Position numbers and translations under genes: made by a program. This document shows, piece after piece, positions 15,503 through 24,972 of a stretch of DNA of 64,000 nucleotides; positions within the stretch are counted from its first letter, which is position 1; each line of letters starts with the position of its first letter. Source of the stretch: JAJRPT01 sp964465945. Lineage in GTDB: Bacteria; Bacteroidota; Ignavibacteria; Kapaibacteriales; UBA2268. Below the pieces are notes generated by a model. The model worked only from the letters and a program-made list of their open reading frames with translations. It had not been told where the DNA came from and made no database searches. The stretch is from positions 1 to 64,000 of the forward strand of contig CAYXMM010000010.1 in NCBI GenBank assembly GCA_964465945.1, given 5' to 3'.

Positions 15503-18259
15503 TTAATCTATTCCTAATAATTTAAACGCTCCCCAATAATATGGTGAGTTATATCTCTCTTTAATTTCTAATCTTGCTTCTTTAAATGCTTGGATTTTAT
15601 CCATTCCACCTAAATACCTTTTGTAAAATTCTACCATTAGTTCTTGAGTTGTTTTATCATCAACCGTCCATAAACTCATTATAATAGATTTGGCTCCTGC
15701 AACCTGAAAAGCACGTTGCAATCCATAAACACCTTCACCATTCATAACCTCACCTAAGCCCGTTTCACACGCAGACATAACAACTAAGTCTGTATTTTGT
15801 AAGTCTAAGTTTGCAACTTCATAAGCAGTTAATATTCCATTATCGACGCTGGTTCTGCTTGCATCAAAGTTTAAAAAACTTGATGCACCGCTAAATAATA
15901 ATCCTGAGCGAAGTAACGGATTTTGTTCGGCTTTCTCTGTATTAATTCCTAAAGCGCTTCCAGCATCTTGCGTAGAAATATCTGATAAGAAATAGCCATG
16001 AGTGGCAATATGCAAGATGTAGGGTGCTTCCACTCCTCTAAAATTCTTTTCACTGGCGTCATCACCTGTGAAAGTTTTAAACTGCATATTTTTGCTTTTC
16101 ATGATGTCACCAATTTTCTCAAGTTCTACTGCAGTTCCAGGAAGTGGGGCAATTAATATTTGATTACTTTTATCTTTTTGAGCGCTTTCTTTATATAATT
16201 CAATAGCATTTGTCAGGTCATAATTTGGAGCACCAATTAAAACAGAAGAATTTTTTGGAATAATTGCTTTTTTATTTTGTAAAATTTCATTTGTGTTATT
16301 AATGAAAACTATTGTTCTATTTTCTAAAACAAAGCTATCATCTGGCTTTTTCAATGAACCAATGTTTATAAGATTATACGCTCCATCACCTGAAAAATAT
16401 ATAACTTCTTTATTTCCAAGTGCATTGTCTATTTTCTCCCAGTACGCAGTGTAAGATTTATAATCAGGGAATTTTGCTTTTATAGTCTTTTTATATCTTT
16501 TTAAATATGCGCCATCAAGTTCGTTAGCATTATCCAAAACAACCAAATTAGGGTATTCTTTAGTTTCTGCTGTAAGAACTAATACAGCATATAAAGTAGA
16601 ATCAGAACGAGATTTTGAATAGAAATTAAACCTAATAACTTCAACTGCTGCTTCATTTGGTTTCAGCTTAGATTGAATTGCTTTCCAATTTGCTGGAATA
16701 GTTGATTTGTTAGTAAGCTTAGATAATGCTAATGAAATATCTCTTTCAATTTGATTTGTTTCTGCTTCATACTTTTTCAAATCAATTCCTAATCTCTCTA
16801 ATTCATTAGTGCTTTTATTATAAAATTCAGATAATTGAGATTTGCGACTTATAAAGTCTTTATATTTTTTCAATAAATCCGTATCACCTGATTTTTCAAT
16901 AATTGGAGCGATATTCTTAGAGTAATCAAGTAAGATACCTTTTGTTTTGATTTGATAGTCATACATTTGATTTAGGATTTTTGGATTATCAATTTGTCTT
17001 GACAAAGCATAAGAATTAAACATATCAAATCGATCTTTCAACAAACGATAAAAGTTAGTTTTTTCTGCTTCACTGAAATAAGGAAAGTAATTTTCGAGTT
17101 GATAAAAATAAATATCAAATGCTTGCAAATACTTCTCGTCAGCTTGGTCATAGTAACCAAGTTCCTTCAAAATACCTGCAACATTATGCAAAGCTGAAGC
17201 AAATTGAATATTTTTTTCATCGTAAAGTTGTCTTGTGATTTCTAAGTTTTCATTGAATAAATTTAATGCTGCTTGTAAATCACCTTTTATCCATTTAACT
17301 ATACCTAATACATTAACCATTTTAGTATAAAGTGGATGTCCCATACCAAGTTTTGCTTTTACTTTAGGAAGGGATTCAGTTAAAACTTTATCTGCTAAAA
17401 CTTCGTTCATCATTCTAACTTGTAGTTGAGCATAGTTGTAGATTGAATTTGCTAAATCGACAGACATTTCACCATCAGTATGATTCACTTCATTTTCTTG
17501 GATAAGTTTTGTCGCTAAATCTTTTTTGCCTTCCTCTGCATATAGAGAAGCAAGTTGAAATGCCGTTTTAGACCTATCTGGATTAGTTTTATCTAACACT
17601 TGTTTCATAATTTTATATGAATCTTCTAAGAATTTAAGTGCTTTCTCTCTGTTTCCCAATCCTTCATATAACATTCCAAGATTCATCATAGTTAAAGCAG
17701 TAGATGGGTCATTTGGTGATAATTTGCTTTTTTTAATTTCAAGAGCTTCTACTAACAATTTTTCTGCATCGGGATACTTACCTTTATTGTAATAATACAT
17801 TGCAAGGTTATTTAGTGATTTAGCGTAAGAGGTATCTTTTTCGCCTCCAACTTGCTTTTTGATATTAATTGCGTCGATTAAAATATCCTCAACTTCATTA
17901 CTTCGCCCAATAGCAGAATAGCAAACAAATAAGTTATTTAGAGAGCGAGCATAGTTAACATCTTGCTTTCCTACTAATTTTTCAATAAGTCCTTTTTCTA
18001 TTTCATAATTTTCTATTGCTTTATCGTAGTTTCCTTTGTAATAATATATTTTCCCTAACAACCCATGAATATTAATTATATATTTATTATTTGGTCCAAA
18101 TTTCTTGATTGCATCTTCTTTTGATAAATCTGCATATTTTAAAGCATTTTCAAAATCTCTTTTTTGAATAGCTTCTTGCGCCATTTTGAAGTATTCATTG
18201 TATGATTGAGAAAATGAATTTATACTAAATAAAAGTAAAATTGTAAAAATGAATTTCAT
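15503..18259 (-). CDS. Exported TPR-CHAT protein (caspase-like protease domain)
   Basis: 918 residues. A signal peptide (MKFIFTILLLFSINSFSQ) is followed by about ten tetratricopeptide repeats (residues 20-400, e.g. ALKYADLSKEDA, YYNKGKYPDAEKLLVEAL), a helical linker, and a C-terminal CHAT domain (about 650-918). The caspase-fold dyad is intact: H754 in IATHGYF and C831 in SACETG, followed by GEGVYGLQRAF and SLWTVDD. CHAT proteases often act in bacterial programmed death or regulated cleavage (for example with gasdermins or type III-E CRISPR), but those are cytoplasmic. This one has an export signal, so it may process envelope proteins. It lies 35 bases downstream of miaE and 5 upstream of a GNAT gene. 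The target is not known. Confidence 0.88.
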   Translation of the reverse strand: MKFIFTILLLFSINSFSQSYNEYFKMAQEAIQKRDFENALKYADLSKEDAIKKFGPNNKYIINIHGLLGKIYYYKGNYDKAIENYEIEKGLIEKLVGKQDVNYARSLNNLFVCYSAIGRSNEVEDILIDAINIKKQVGGEKDTSYAKSLNNLAMYYYNKGKYPDAEKLLVEALEIKKSKLSPNDPSTALTMMNLGMLYEGLGNREKALKFLEDSYKIMKQVLDKTNPDRSKTAFQLASLYAEEGKKDLATKLIQENEVNHTDGEMSVDLANSIYNYAQLQVRMMNEVLADKVLTESLPKVKAKLGMGHPLYTKMVNVLGIVKWIKGDLQAALNLFNENLEITRQLYDEKNIQFASALHNVAGILKELGYYDQADEKYLQAFDIYFYQLENYFPYFSEAEKTNFYRLLKDRFDMFNSYALSRQIDNPKILNQMYDYQIKTKGILLDYSKNIAPIIEKSGDTDLLKKYKDFISRKSQLSEFYNKSTNELERLGIDLKKYEAETNQIERDISLALSKLTNKSTIPANWKAIQSKLKPNEAAVEVIRFNFYSKSRSDSTLYAVLVLTAETKEYPNLVVLDNANELDGAYLKRYKKTIKAKFPDYKSYTAYWEKIDNALGNKEVIYFSGDGAYNLINIGSLKKPDDSFVLENRTIVFINNTNEILQNKKAIIPKNSSVLIGAPNYDLTNAIELYKESAQKDKSNQILIAPLPGTAVELEKIGDIMKSKNMQFKTFTGDDASEKNFRGVEAPYILHIATHGYFLSDISTQDAGSALGINTEKAEQNPLLRSGLLFSGASSFLNFDASRTSVDNGILTAYEVANLDLQNTDLVVMSACETGLGEVMNGEGVYGLQRAFQVAGAKSIIMSLWTVDDKTTQELMVEFYKRYLGGMDKIQAFKEARLEIKERYNSPYYWGAFKLLGID

Positions 18260-18294
18260 AAAAAACCTTCTTTTTTTCTAATTATTAATACGGA

Positions 18295-18876
18295 TTATCC
18301 GTGAATATGTGCAGATTTTCCGTAGTCTTGGACAATTTCTGCTTCAAATTTTAAAAATTCCTGCCACTTCGCTTCAATATCAATTCCATCAGCATACTTT
18401 TTAGCAAAGTTTAAAAATAATGCAAAATGACCGGCTTCTGACTTTGTTAATTCATGGTAAAATTCTACAAGTTCTTTATCTTTAATCGTTAAAGTAAGTA
18501 CTCTAAATCGCTCACAACTTCTTGCTTCAATCATTGCTGCGAGAAGTAATTTGTTAATTAAATTTAACTTCCTATCACTTGTCTTAGGAAAGAATTTGCT
18601 AATTTTATTAACGTAATCATTTTTCCTCCCTAACTTTAATTTCCAGCCACGTGCTAATATTTTATCGTGTACTGCTCGAAAATGCTCCATTTCCTCAATT
18701 GCAATTTCTGACATTTTTTTGACTAGCTCTGGATAATCAGGAAAATTTACGATTATTGAAATTGCAGAGGAAGCTGCCTTTTGTTCGCAAAAAGCGTGGT
18801 CTATCATTGCTTCTTTCAAGTTTTTTTCTGCTAATTCAGCCCATCTCTTTTCAGTTGCAAGTTTTAGTCTTAACAT
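18295..18876 (-). CDS. miaE: tRNA 2-methylthio-N6-isopentenyl adenosine-37 hydroxylase
   Basis: 193 residues of the MiaE family, a ferritin-like di-iron monooxygenase that hydroxylates the isopentenyl side chain of ms2i6A37 in tRNA. The iron-binding pattern is visible as paired E and ExxH motifs: AFCEQKAAS, AIEEMEHFRAV, MIEARSCERF and KSEAGHFALF. Length is normal. A Bacteroidota-type promoter lies just upstream (18905-18935). It appears to head a minus-strand operon with the TPR-CHAT and GNAT genes, although their roles look unrelated. Confidence 0.92.
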   Translation of the reverse strand: MLRLKLATEKRWAELAEKNLKEAMIDHAFCEQKAASSAISIIVNFPDYPELVKKMSEIAIEEMEHFRAVHDKILARGWKLKLGRKNDYVNKISKFFPKTSDRKLNLINKLLLAAMIEARSCERFRVLTLTIKDKELVEFYHELTKSEAGHFALFLNFAKKYADGIDIEAKWQEFLKFEAEIVQDYGKSAHIHG

Positions 18877-18904
18877 TTTAAAATATTATTTTGAAATTGA
18901 TTAT

Positions 18905-18935
18905 CAAAAATAAGGTTTTTCAATGTAAATTGAAA
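18905..18935 (-). promoter_or_regulatory. Predicted promoter of miaE operon
   Basis: On the minus strand: TTTC, 19 bases, TATTTTTG, a near-perfect match to TTTG-N19-TAnnTTTG. The leader to the miaE ATG would be about 20 bases. Confidence 0.5.
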
Positions 18936-19086
18936 TAATGTGTAAAAAAAATATATTTTTAATTCTGTTAATTTTAATTTTGAAGAATATATTTAATATA
19001 TAATAATTTAACAATAAAAAATCTTTTAAATTCAATTATTCTAACTCCTTATAAAGCAGGTAATGAAGAATTATTTATTATTTGCT

Positions 19087-19118
19087 TTTGTAAATATGAG
19101 AAAAACTTCGTATAATTG
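19087..19118 (+). promoter_or_regulatory. Predicted promoter of ileS
   Basis: TTTG at 19087-19090, 20 bases, TATAATTG at 19111-19118 (one mismatch to TAnnTTTG). The transcript would start near 19125, about 22 bases before the ileS ATG. No T-box-like structure fits in so short a leader. The rest of the 270-base spacer (18877-19146) is AT-rich and holds the divergent miaE promoter. Confidence 0.5.
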
Positions 19119-19146
19119 TGGCTTAATAAATTGAAAAGTTAAAAAA

Positions 19147-22100
19147 ATGTTTAAGAATTTACCTGAGAAATTTACTTACCCAGAGTTAGAAGAAGAAATT
19201 CTAAAGTACTGGGAAGAAAATTCGGTTTTTGAAAAAAGTTTAGAAGCAAGAAAAGATGCTCCCTATTATACATTTTATGAAGGTCCTCCAACTGTTAATG
19301 GAAAACCTGGTATTCATCATGTTTTATCTAGAACAATCAAAGATGCTATTTGTAGATATAAAACAATGCGTGGCTACTATGTCAGAAGACAGGCGGGTTG
19401 GGATACACACGGGTTGCCGATTGAAATTCAAGTTGAAAAGGAATTAGGAATAAAAGATAAATCGGAAATACCGACTTTTGGAATTGATAAGTTTAACAAA
19501 GCGTGTCGTGATTTAGTTTATAGAAATATAGAGATGTCAGAGGGTTGGAAAACACTTACCAACAGAATGGGTTATTGGGTTGATTTAGATACCGCTTATA
19601 TTACCTGCACTAATAACTATGTTGAATCTGTTTGGTGGGCATTAAAGCAATTTTTTGATAAGGGGTATATTTATCGTGGATTTAAAGTAGTACCTCAATC
19701 GCCAACGATTCAAACTCCTTTGAGTTCGCACGAGTTATCACAAGGTTATAAAGATGTACAAGACCCAAGTTGTTTTTTGAAAACTCCAATTATAAGTTCA
19801 AATATAAATGAAATAGTTGGTGCGGAGATTTTGGTTTGGACTACAACACCTTGGACTTTGTTAGGAAATGTTGCAACGGCAGTTGGGGAAGATATTGATT
19901 ATGTATTGGTTAAAAATGTTAGAAAATCGAAAGAGGGTACTGAAGAGTATAAGTTAGTATTAGCACAAGCACGCTTATCGGTTTTAGATGGTGAGTATGA
20001 AATTTTAAAAGAATTTAAGGGTAGTGAATTAATTGGAACTCGTTACGAGCAAATATTGCCTTTTGCAGAAATTGATATTAATGAAAATCCAAAAGCATTG
20101 ACAATTATCGCTGGGGATTTCGTTTCAACAGATAATGGTTCTGGGATAGTGCATTTGGCTCCGGCTTTTGGTGAAGATGATTATAGAATGTCTTTGGTGC
20201 ATAATTTACCTTTCGTTCAACACGTTGACCCAAGTGGACATATAATTGATGGCTATGGCGAATTTAGTGGCAGGGCAATTAAGAATTTTACTTATGAAGA
20301 CCATACAGAAGAGGGAGTTGATAAAGATGTTGTTATATATTTAAAGAAAACAGGTAAAAACTACAGAACTACTAATGATTATTTGCATAGTTATCCACAT
20401 TGTTGGAGAACAGGAAATCCAATTATGTATTATGCAAGAGAATCTTGGTTTATTAAATCACCTGAATATAAATCTGACTTAATTAAATTAAATAAAGAAA
20501 TTAATTGGCAACCACCTGAAGTTGGTGCTGGTAGATTTGGTAATTGGCTTGAAGAGGTTAAGGATTGGTCGCTTTCTCGAGATAGATTTTGGGGTAGTCC
20601 TTTACCTTTATGGATAAATGAAAATGACCCAAATGATATAATGGCTGTTGGGTCAATTGAAGAGTTGAAACAAGGGCTATATAAAAAAGATGATGGCACT
20701 TTTGTTCCTGTTGCTGAATGTGGAATTGAAATTGACTTACATAGACCATTTGTAGATAATGTTTATTTTAAAAAGAATAATAACACTTACAAAAGAGTTC
20801 ACGAAGTAATAGATGTATGGTTTGATTCTGGGTCTATGCCTTTTGCCCAATTACATTACCCTTTTGAAAATAAGGAATTATTTGATAAATCTTTCCCAGC
20901 TGATTTTATTGCAGAAGGTATCGACCAAACTCGTGGCTGGTTCTATACATTACATAATATAGCGACTGCATTATTTAATAAACCGGCATTTAAGAATATT
21001 GTTGTTAATGAATTAATTCTTGACAAGAATGGGGTGAAGATGTCTAAGAGATTAGGCAATACTATCGACCCATTTGAAGTGATGAATAAATTAGGTGCTG
21101 ATGCTGTTCGTTGGTATATGTTTGTGAATAATCCTCCTTGGAAGACAACATTATTTAATACTGAAGATATTGCTAAAACGGTGATTAGCGATTATTTCCG
21201 TTCATTAACAAATACTTATGCCTTTTTCTCTTTATATGCTAATATTGATGGATTTACAGGAAATGAAGGGAATATTAATGTAAGTGAAAGACCTGAAATT
21301 GATAAATGGATAATTTCAAGGGTTAATTCTATTTTGAAAGAATATATTGCATTAATGGACGCTTATGAATTAACTAAAGCTCATAGATTGGTGCAATCTT
21401 TTGCTATTAATGAACTTTCTAATTGGTACATTAGAAGAAATAGAAGAAGATTTTGGAAAGGGAAAATTGATAAAGATAAAATTTCTGCATATCAGACTTT
21501 GAAAGAAGTAATGATTAATGTCCTTGCTATGTCTGCTTCGACTGCTCCATTTTTATCTGAAAATTTATATTTACGACTTAAAAATGATTCTGACCCTATT
21601 TCTATTCATATTATGGAGTTACCTCAACCAAATGTTGATGTGATTGATTTAGACTTAGAGAGAAGAATGGATTTAGCACAAAAAATCGTATTTTTAACTC
21701 GTTCTTTACGTGAAAAAGAAAATATTAGAACAAGACAAGCGTTAAAGCGAATTTTAGTGCCTGTGTTGAATGAGCAACAAAAAAATGATATTAGTTCCGT
21801 TGAAAGTATTATTTTAGAGGAAATTAATGTTAAAAAGATTGAATTTGTTAGCGAGGAAACTTCAAATGTGATTCACAGAAAAGCTAAAGCGAATTTCAGA
21901 GAGTTAGGTAAACGATTTGGTAAGCAAACAAATTTAGTTGCTAATAAAATTAAAGACATAAGCAATAATGATATTATTGAATTAGAAAAAGGTAATAATA
22001 TTACATTTCAAATTGATGATTTAGTTGCTGAAATTACTTTTGATGATATTGAAATTTTAAGTGAAGAAATTAAAGGGTGGAGTGTCGCTAGCGAAAGTGG

Positions 22101-22401
22101 AATTACAGTAGCCCTTGACACAGAACTAACACAAGAATTAATTAATGAAGGAATTTCAAGAGAATTTGTAAATAGAATTCAAAATCTTAGAAAAGAGAGT
22201 GGGTTTGAAGTTACAGATAGAATAGTTATATCTTATTCTTGTGTGGAAAACTTAAAAGATACTATTGAAGCAGAAAAAGTTTATATTTGCAACGAAACTT
22301 TAGCAAATGAAATTATTTTTGTTGAAAATAATGTAGATTTGATAGAAATTGAGCTATTAGATGATAAAATATTTGTAAAAATTGAGAAAAATAACACCTA
22401 A
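19147..22401 (+). CDS. ileS: Isoleucyl-tRNA synthetase
   Basis: 1084 residues, class Ia synthetase charging tRNA-Ile. The catalytic HIGH-type motif is GIHH at residues 55-58 (in NGKPGIHHVLSR) and the KMSKR loop begins at K631 (NGVKMSKRLGN). Between them lies the editing domain, including VWTTTPWTLLGN and GSGIVHLAPAFGEDDY, which removes misacylated valine. The C-terminal anticodon-binding region starts near residue 690. The extended length and editing-domain style match the longer ileS type found in Bacteroidota. It is followed after 7 bases by a DksA/TraR-like gene, a common neighbour in this group. Confidence 0.96.
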   Translation: MFKNLPEKFTYPELEEEILKYWEENSVFEKSLEARKDAPYYTFYEGPPTVNGKPGIHHVLSRTIKDAICRYKTMRGYYVRRQAGWDTHGLPIEIQVEKELGIKDKSEIPTFGIDKFNKACRDLVYRNIEMSEGWKTLTNRMGYWVDLDTAYITCTNNYVESVWWALKQFFDKGYIYRGFKVVPQSPTIQTPLSSHELSQGYKDVQDPSCFLKTPIISSNINEIVGAEILVWTTTPWTLLGNVATAVGEDIDYVLVKNVRKSKEGTEEYKLVLAQARLSVLDGEYEILKEFKGSELIGTRYEQILPFAEIDINENPKALTIIAGDFVSTDNGSGIVHLAPAFGEDDYRMSLVHNLPFVQHVDPSGHIIDGYGEFSGRAIKNFTYEDHTEEGVDKDVVIYLKKTGKNYRTTNDYLHSYPHCWRTGNPIMYYARESWFIKSPEYKSDLIKLNKEINWQPPEVGAGRFGNWLEEVKDWSLSRDRFWGSPLPLWINENDPNDIMAVGSIEELKQGLYKKDDGTFVPVAECGIEIDLHRPFVDNVYFKKNNNTYKRVHEVIDVWFDSGSMPFAQLHYPFENKELFDKSFPADFIAEGIDQTRGWFYTLHNIATALFNKPAFKNIVVNELILDKNGVKMSKRLGNTIDPFEVMNKLGADAVRWYMFVNNPPWKTTLFNTEDIAKTVISDYFRSLTNTYAFFSLYANIDGFTGNEGNINVSERPEIDKWIISRVNSILKEYIALMDAYELTKAHRLVQSFAINELSNWYIRRNRRRFWKGKIDKDKISAYQTLKEVMINVLAMSASTAPFLSENLYLRLKNDSDPISIHIMELPQPNVDVIDLDLERRMDLAQKIVFLTRSLREKENIRTRQALKRILVPVLNEQQKNDISSVESIILEEINVKKIEFVSEETSNVIHRKAKANFRELGKRFGKQTNLVANKIKDISNNDIIELEKGNNITFQIDDLVAEITFDDIEILSEEIKGWSVASESGITVALDTELTQELINEGISREFVNRIQNLRKESGFEVTDRIVISYSCVENLKDTIEAEKVYICNETLANEIIFVENNVDLIEIELLDDKIFVKIEKNNT

Positions 22402-22408
22402 GAGGTAG

Positions 22409-22840
22409 ATGATGGCAAAGAATAATATAATTCGATATTCTGATGAAGAACTTGAGTTCTTCAGAAATAATATTATGATGTCAAAAGATGAGACATTAGA
22501 AGAAATTGCAATGTTGAAAGAAAGATTAGAAGATTTGAATTCGAGCAATAATGCTGATGAAAATACTACTTTTGGTATGCACATGGGCGATCAAGGTTCT
22601 GAAGCGCAAGAAATGGAAAAAACTTATGCTCAAATTCAAAGAATGAATGATTATTTAAAAAAGTTAGATGAAGCACTTGAAAGAATCGATAATAAGGTTT
22701 ATGGTATCTGCCGTGAATGTAATATTTTAATTGCTAAAGAAAGATTAATGGCTGTGCCTATTACTACTTTATCAGCATCTTATAAAATTCAAGAGAAATG
22801 CCCTGAGGATGGTATTGACAGAATTCAATCTCAACGATAA
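22409..22840 (+). CDS. DksA/TraR-family protein with half of the zinc finger lost
   Basis: 143 residues: an N-terminal coiled-coil hairpin (YAQIQRMNDYLKKLDEALER) and a C-terminal DksA/TraR finger region. These proteins enter the RNA polymerase secondary channel and change promoter response. Only the first cysteine pair survives (C101 and C104 in YGICRECN). The second pair is replaced by S122 and Y125 (ITTLSASYK), although a Cys at 131 lies nearby, so classical four-Cys zinc binding is unlikely. This degeneration is common in Bacteroidota members. The gene starts 7 bases after ileS and its stop overlaps the next start (TAATG). There are two adjacent ATGs; either could be used. Confidence 0.85.
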   Translation: MMAKNNIIRYSDEELEFFRNNIMMSKDETLEEIAMLKERLEDLNSSNNADENTTFGMHMGDQGSEAQEMEKTYAQIQRMNDYLKKLDEALERIDNKVYGICRECNILIAKERLMAVPITTLSASYKIQEKCPEDGIDRIQSQR

Positions 22841-23616
22841 TGTCGGACGGCTTATTAAATAAGATAAAAGCAAATTTAGAATATCAGAAACAATTTGGTG
22901 ATTTAGTTTTTGTTAATAGAAATGTTATTTCTGATATTAATTTAGAAAATGAGCTTGAGAATGTTAATAAGGGAATTGAGTCTATAAGTGTAGAAAAGGA
23001 AAAAGTAATCAAATCTTCATCGAAAAATTCGGTTAATAATACTTGGATTAATTCTAAAACTTTAGACGAGTTAAACGAAAAGATTCATAATTGTATGGAA
23101 TGTCCATTAGGTGAAACTCGGCAGAGTTTTGTTTTTGGCTCGGGCAACCCAAATTCTAAAATTTTGATTATTGGTGAAGCCCCTGGCGCAGATGAAGATG
23201 AACAAGGATTACCTTTTGTTGGTAGAGCAGGACAGTTACTTACAAAGATAATCGAAGCAATTAATTTTAAACGTGAAGACTTATACATTGCTAATATAAT
23301 CAAATGTCGACCACCTGAAAACCGCAAACCACATGTTAATGAAGTAGAGCAGTGCGAACCATATCTCAAAAAACAAATTGAAATTATTAACCCTGAATTT
23401 ATACTTGCATTAGGTTTAACAGCGGTTAATACCTTATTAAAAGGTGATTTCAAAATGAAAGATGTGCGAGGAAAAGTTTTAGAGTATGAAGGACGAAAGC
23501 TGTTAATCACATATCACCCTGCTGCGTTATTGCGTAACCCATCATGGAAAAAACAAACTTGGGAAGATGTCCAGCAACTAAGAGCAATGTATGATGAGTA
23601 TATGGCTGGGAAGTAA
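22840..23616 (+). CDS. Family 4 (iron-sulfur) uracil-DNA glycosylase
   Basis: 258 residues. It removes uracil from DNA as the first step of base excision repair. Four cysteines suited to the [4Fe-4S] cluster are present: C85 and C88 (NCMECPL), C156 (KCRPP) and C172 (QCEPY). The catalytic and uracil-binding motifs are GEAPGADEDEQGLPFVG and the distal YHPAALLRNP. The first 75 residues are a charged, low-complexity extension (NVNKGIESISVEKEK) longer than in minimal members. It overlaps the DksA-like gene by one base, so the two are translationally coupled. Confidence 0.92.
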   Translation: MSDGLLNKIKANLEYQKQFGDLVFVNRNVISDINLENELENVNKGIESISVEKEKVIKSSSKNSVNNTWINSKTLDELNEKIHNCMECPLGETRQSFVFGSGNPNSKILIIGEAPGADEDEQGLPFVGRAGQLLTKIIEAINFKREDLYIANIIKCRPPENRKPHVNEVEQCEPYLKKQIEIINPEFILALGLTAVNTLLKGDFKMKDVRGKVLEYEGRKLLITYHPAALLRNPSWKKQTWEDVQQLRAMYDEYMAGK

Positions 23617-23726
23617 GGGGAAAATTAACCCTATCAAATCTACTAATCTCTGACATAATACGTTAGGATTCAATTTGACAAGGTCTTAGATTATATAGTG
23701 AATTATTTAATTTTATATTTAAAAAA

Positions 23727-24899
23727 ATGGAATATAGTATTTATCCACAGGTAATATTGAAGAAAGGCAGGGAAGGAGCGGATAGTCGTAATCATCCTTG
23801 GATTTTTTCTGGAGCAATTCATTTAATAGATGAAAGAATCAAAGCTGGTGATATTGTGCGAGTTGAATCTTCTAAGAATGAATTTATTGGAATTGGCACT
23901 TTTTCTTCTGGTTCTATATCTGTTAGGATTTTGTCAAGAGTTGATACTATTATTGATAAAAACTTTTTTGTTTATAAAATTAAGAAAGCAAAAGATTTAC
24001 GTGATATTTTAAATATTAATTCTAATGCTTATCGGCTTGTTCATGGCGAAGGTGATAATCTGTCAGGACTAATTATCGACAGATATAACAACGTTTTTGT
24101 AATTCAAGCTCATGATGAAGGAATTTACTATAAGATTGATTTAATTAAAGATGCTTTGGTTGAGATTTTTGGTAAAGATATTATTGTTTATAATAAAAGT
24201 AATAAGACTATTCCTTTTTTGAAAGATGTTGAAGATAATTTTATTTATGGCGAAAGTATTGCTGAAACTGAAATTATTGAAAATGGAAACAAATTTATAA
24301 TTGATTTTGTGAAAGGTCAAAAGACTGGATTTTTCATTGACCAAAGAGATAATCGTGAAAGATTGAAAAGTTTTGCAAAAGACAAAAAAGTCTTGAATAC
24401 TTTTGCTTATACTGGTGGCTTCTCTGTTTATGCCTTGTCCGCAGGAGCAAAAGAGTGCACATCTGTTGATGCTTCCGATAATGCTTTGAGTATTTTAAAT
24501 CAAAATATTGCGAAAAATAACTTTAGTCAAAATCACAAATCAGTAAACTCTGATATATTTAAGTTCTTTGAGAAAAATGAAGAAAAATTTGAGTTAATTG
24601 TTGTTGATCCTCCGGCTTTTGCAAAACATCAGAAAGCCAAGAAACAAGCCCTAAATGGATATACTCGTTTAAATTTAATGGCGATAAATTCTTTAAAAGA
24701 AAATGGAGTAATTTTTACTTTTTCTTGTTCACAGGCAATTAGCGAAGATGAGTTCCAAAGGGCAATTTTTAATGCAGTTTTACAAAGTAATCGTGAATGT
24801 AAAATATTGGATAAATTATCTCAACCTGCCGACCACCCAAGAAATATTTTTCACCAAGAAGGTAAGTATTTAAAGGGTTTTATTCTTAAATTTGATTAA
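23727..24899 (+). CDS. RlmI-like 23S rRNA (cytosine-C5) methyltransferase
   Basis: 390 residues: N-terminal PUA RNA-binding domain (about 1-80, HPWIFSGAI), a middle domain, then a Rossmann-fold SAM-dependent methyltransferase. Motifs seen are GFFIDQRDNR, NTFAYTGGFSVYA (SAM-binding motif I) and VVDPPAFAKH (catalytic DPP). This is the architecture of RlmI and related class I rRNA m5C methyltransferases. Which base it modifies cannot be fixed from sequence. The 110-base spacer before it shows no clear promoter or structure. Confidence 0.88.
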   Translation: MEYSIYPQVILKKGREGADSRNHPWIFSGAIHLIDERIKAGDIVRVESSKNEFIGIGTFSSGSISVRILSRVDTIIDKNFFVYKIKKAKDLRDILNINSNAYRLVHGEGDNLSGLIIDRYNNVFVIQAHDEGIYYKIDLIKDALVEIFGKDIIVYNKSNKTIPFLKDVEDNFIYGESIAETEIIENGNKFIIDFVKGQKTGFFIDQRDNRERLKSFAKDKKVLNTFAYTGGFSVYALSAGAKECTSVDASDNALSILNQNIAKNNFSQNHKSVNSDIFKFFEKNEEKFELIVVDPPAFAKHQKAKKQALNGYTRLNLMAINSLKENGVIFTFSCSQAISEDEFQRAIFNAVLQSNRECKILDKLSQPADHPRNIFHQEGKYLKGFILKFD

Positions 24900-24912
24900 T
24901 TTTCTACATTTA

Positions 24913-24944
24913 TGTGATTTTCTACTTATAAAGTAATATTTTTG
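24913..24944 (+). promoter_or_regulatory. Predicted promoter of the oxidoreductase / GH2 / ppx operon
   Basis: TGTG at 24913-24916, 20 bases, TATTTTTG at 24937-24944, a good match to the Bacteroidota promoter. The ATG of the next gene is 28 bases downstream of the -7 element. Confidence 0.45.
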
Positions 24945-24972
24945 TAATTGGAAAAAACTATATTTATAAATT

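Noticed and set aside
23617..23726. tRNA or small RNA in the spacer before the RlmI-like gene
   Set aside because: No cloverleaf or T-loop signature was found and no terminator is present.
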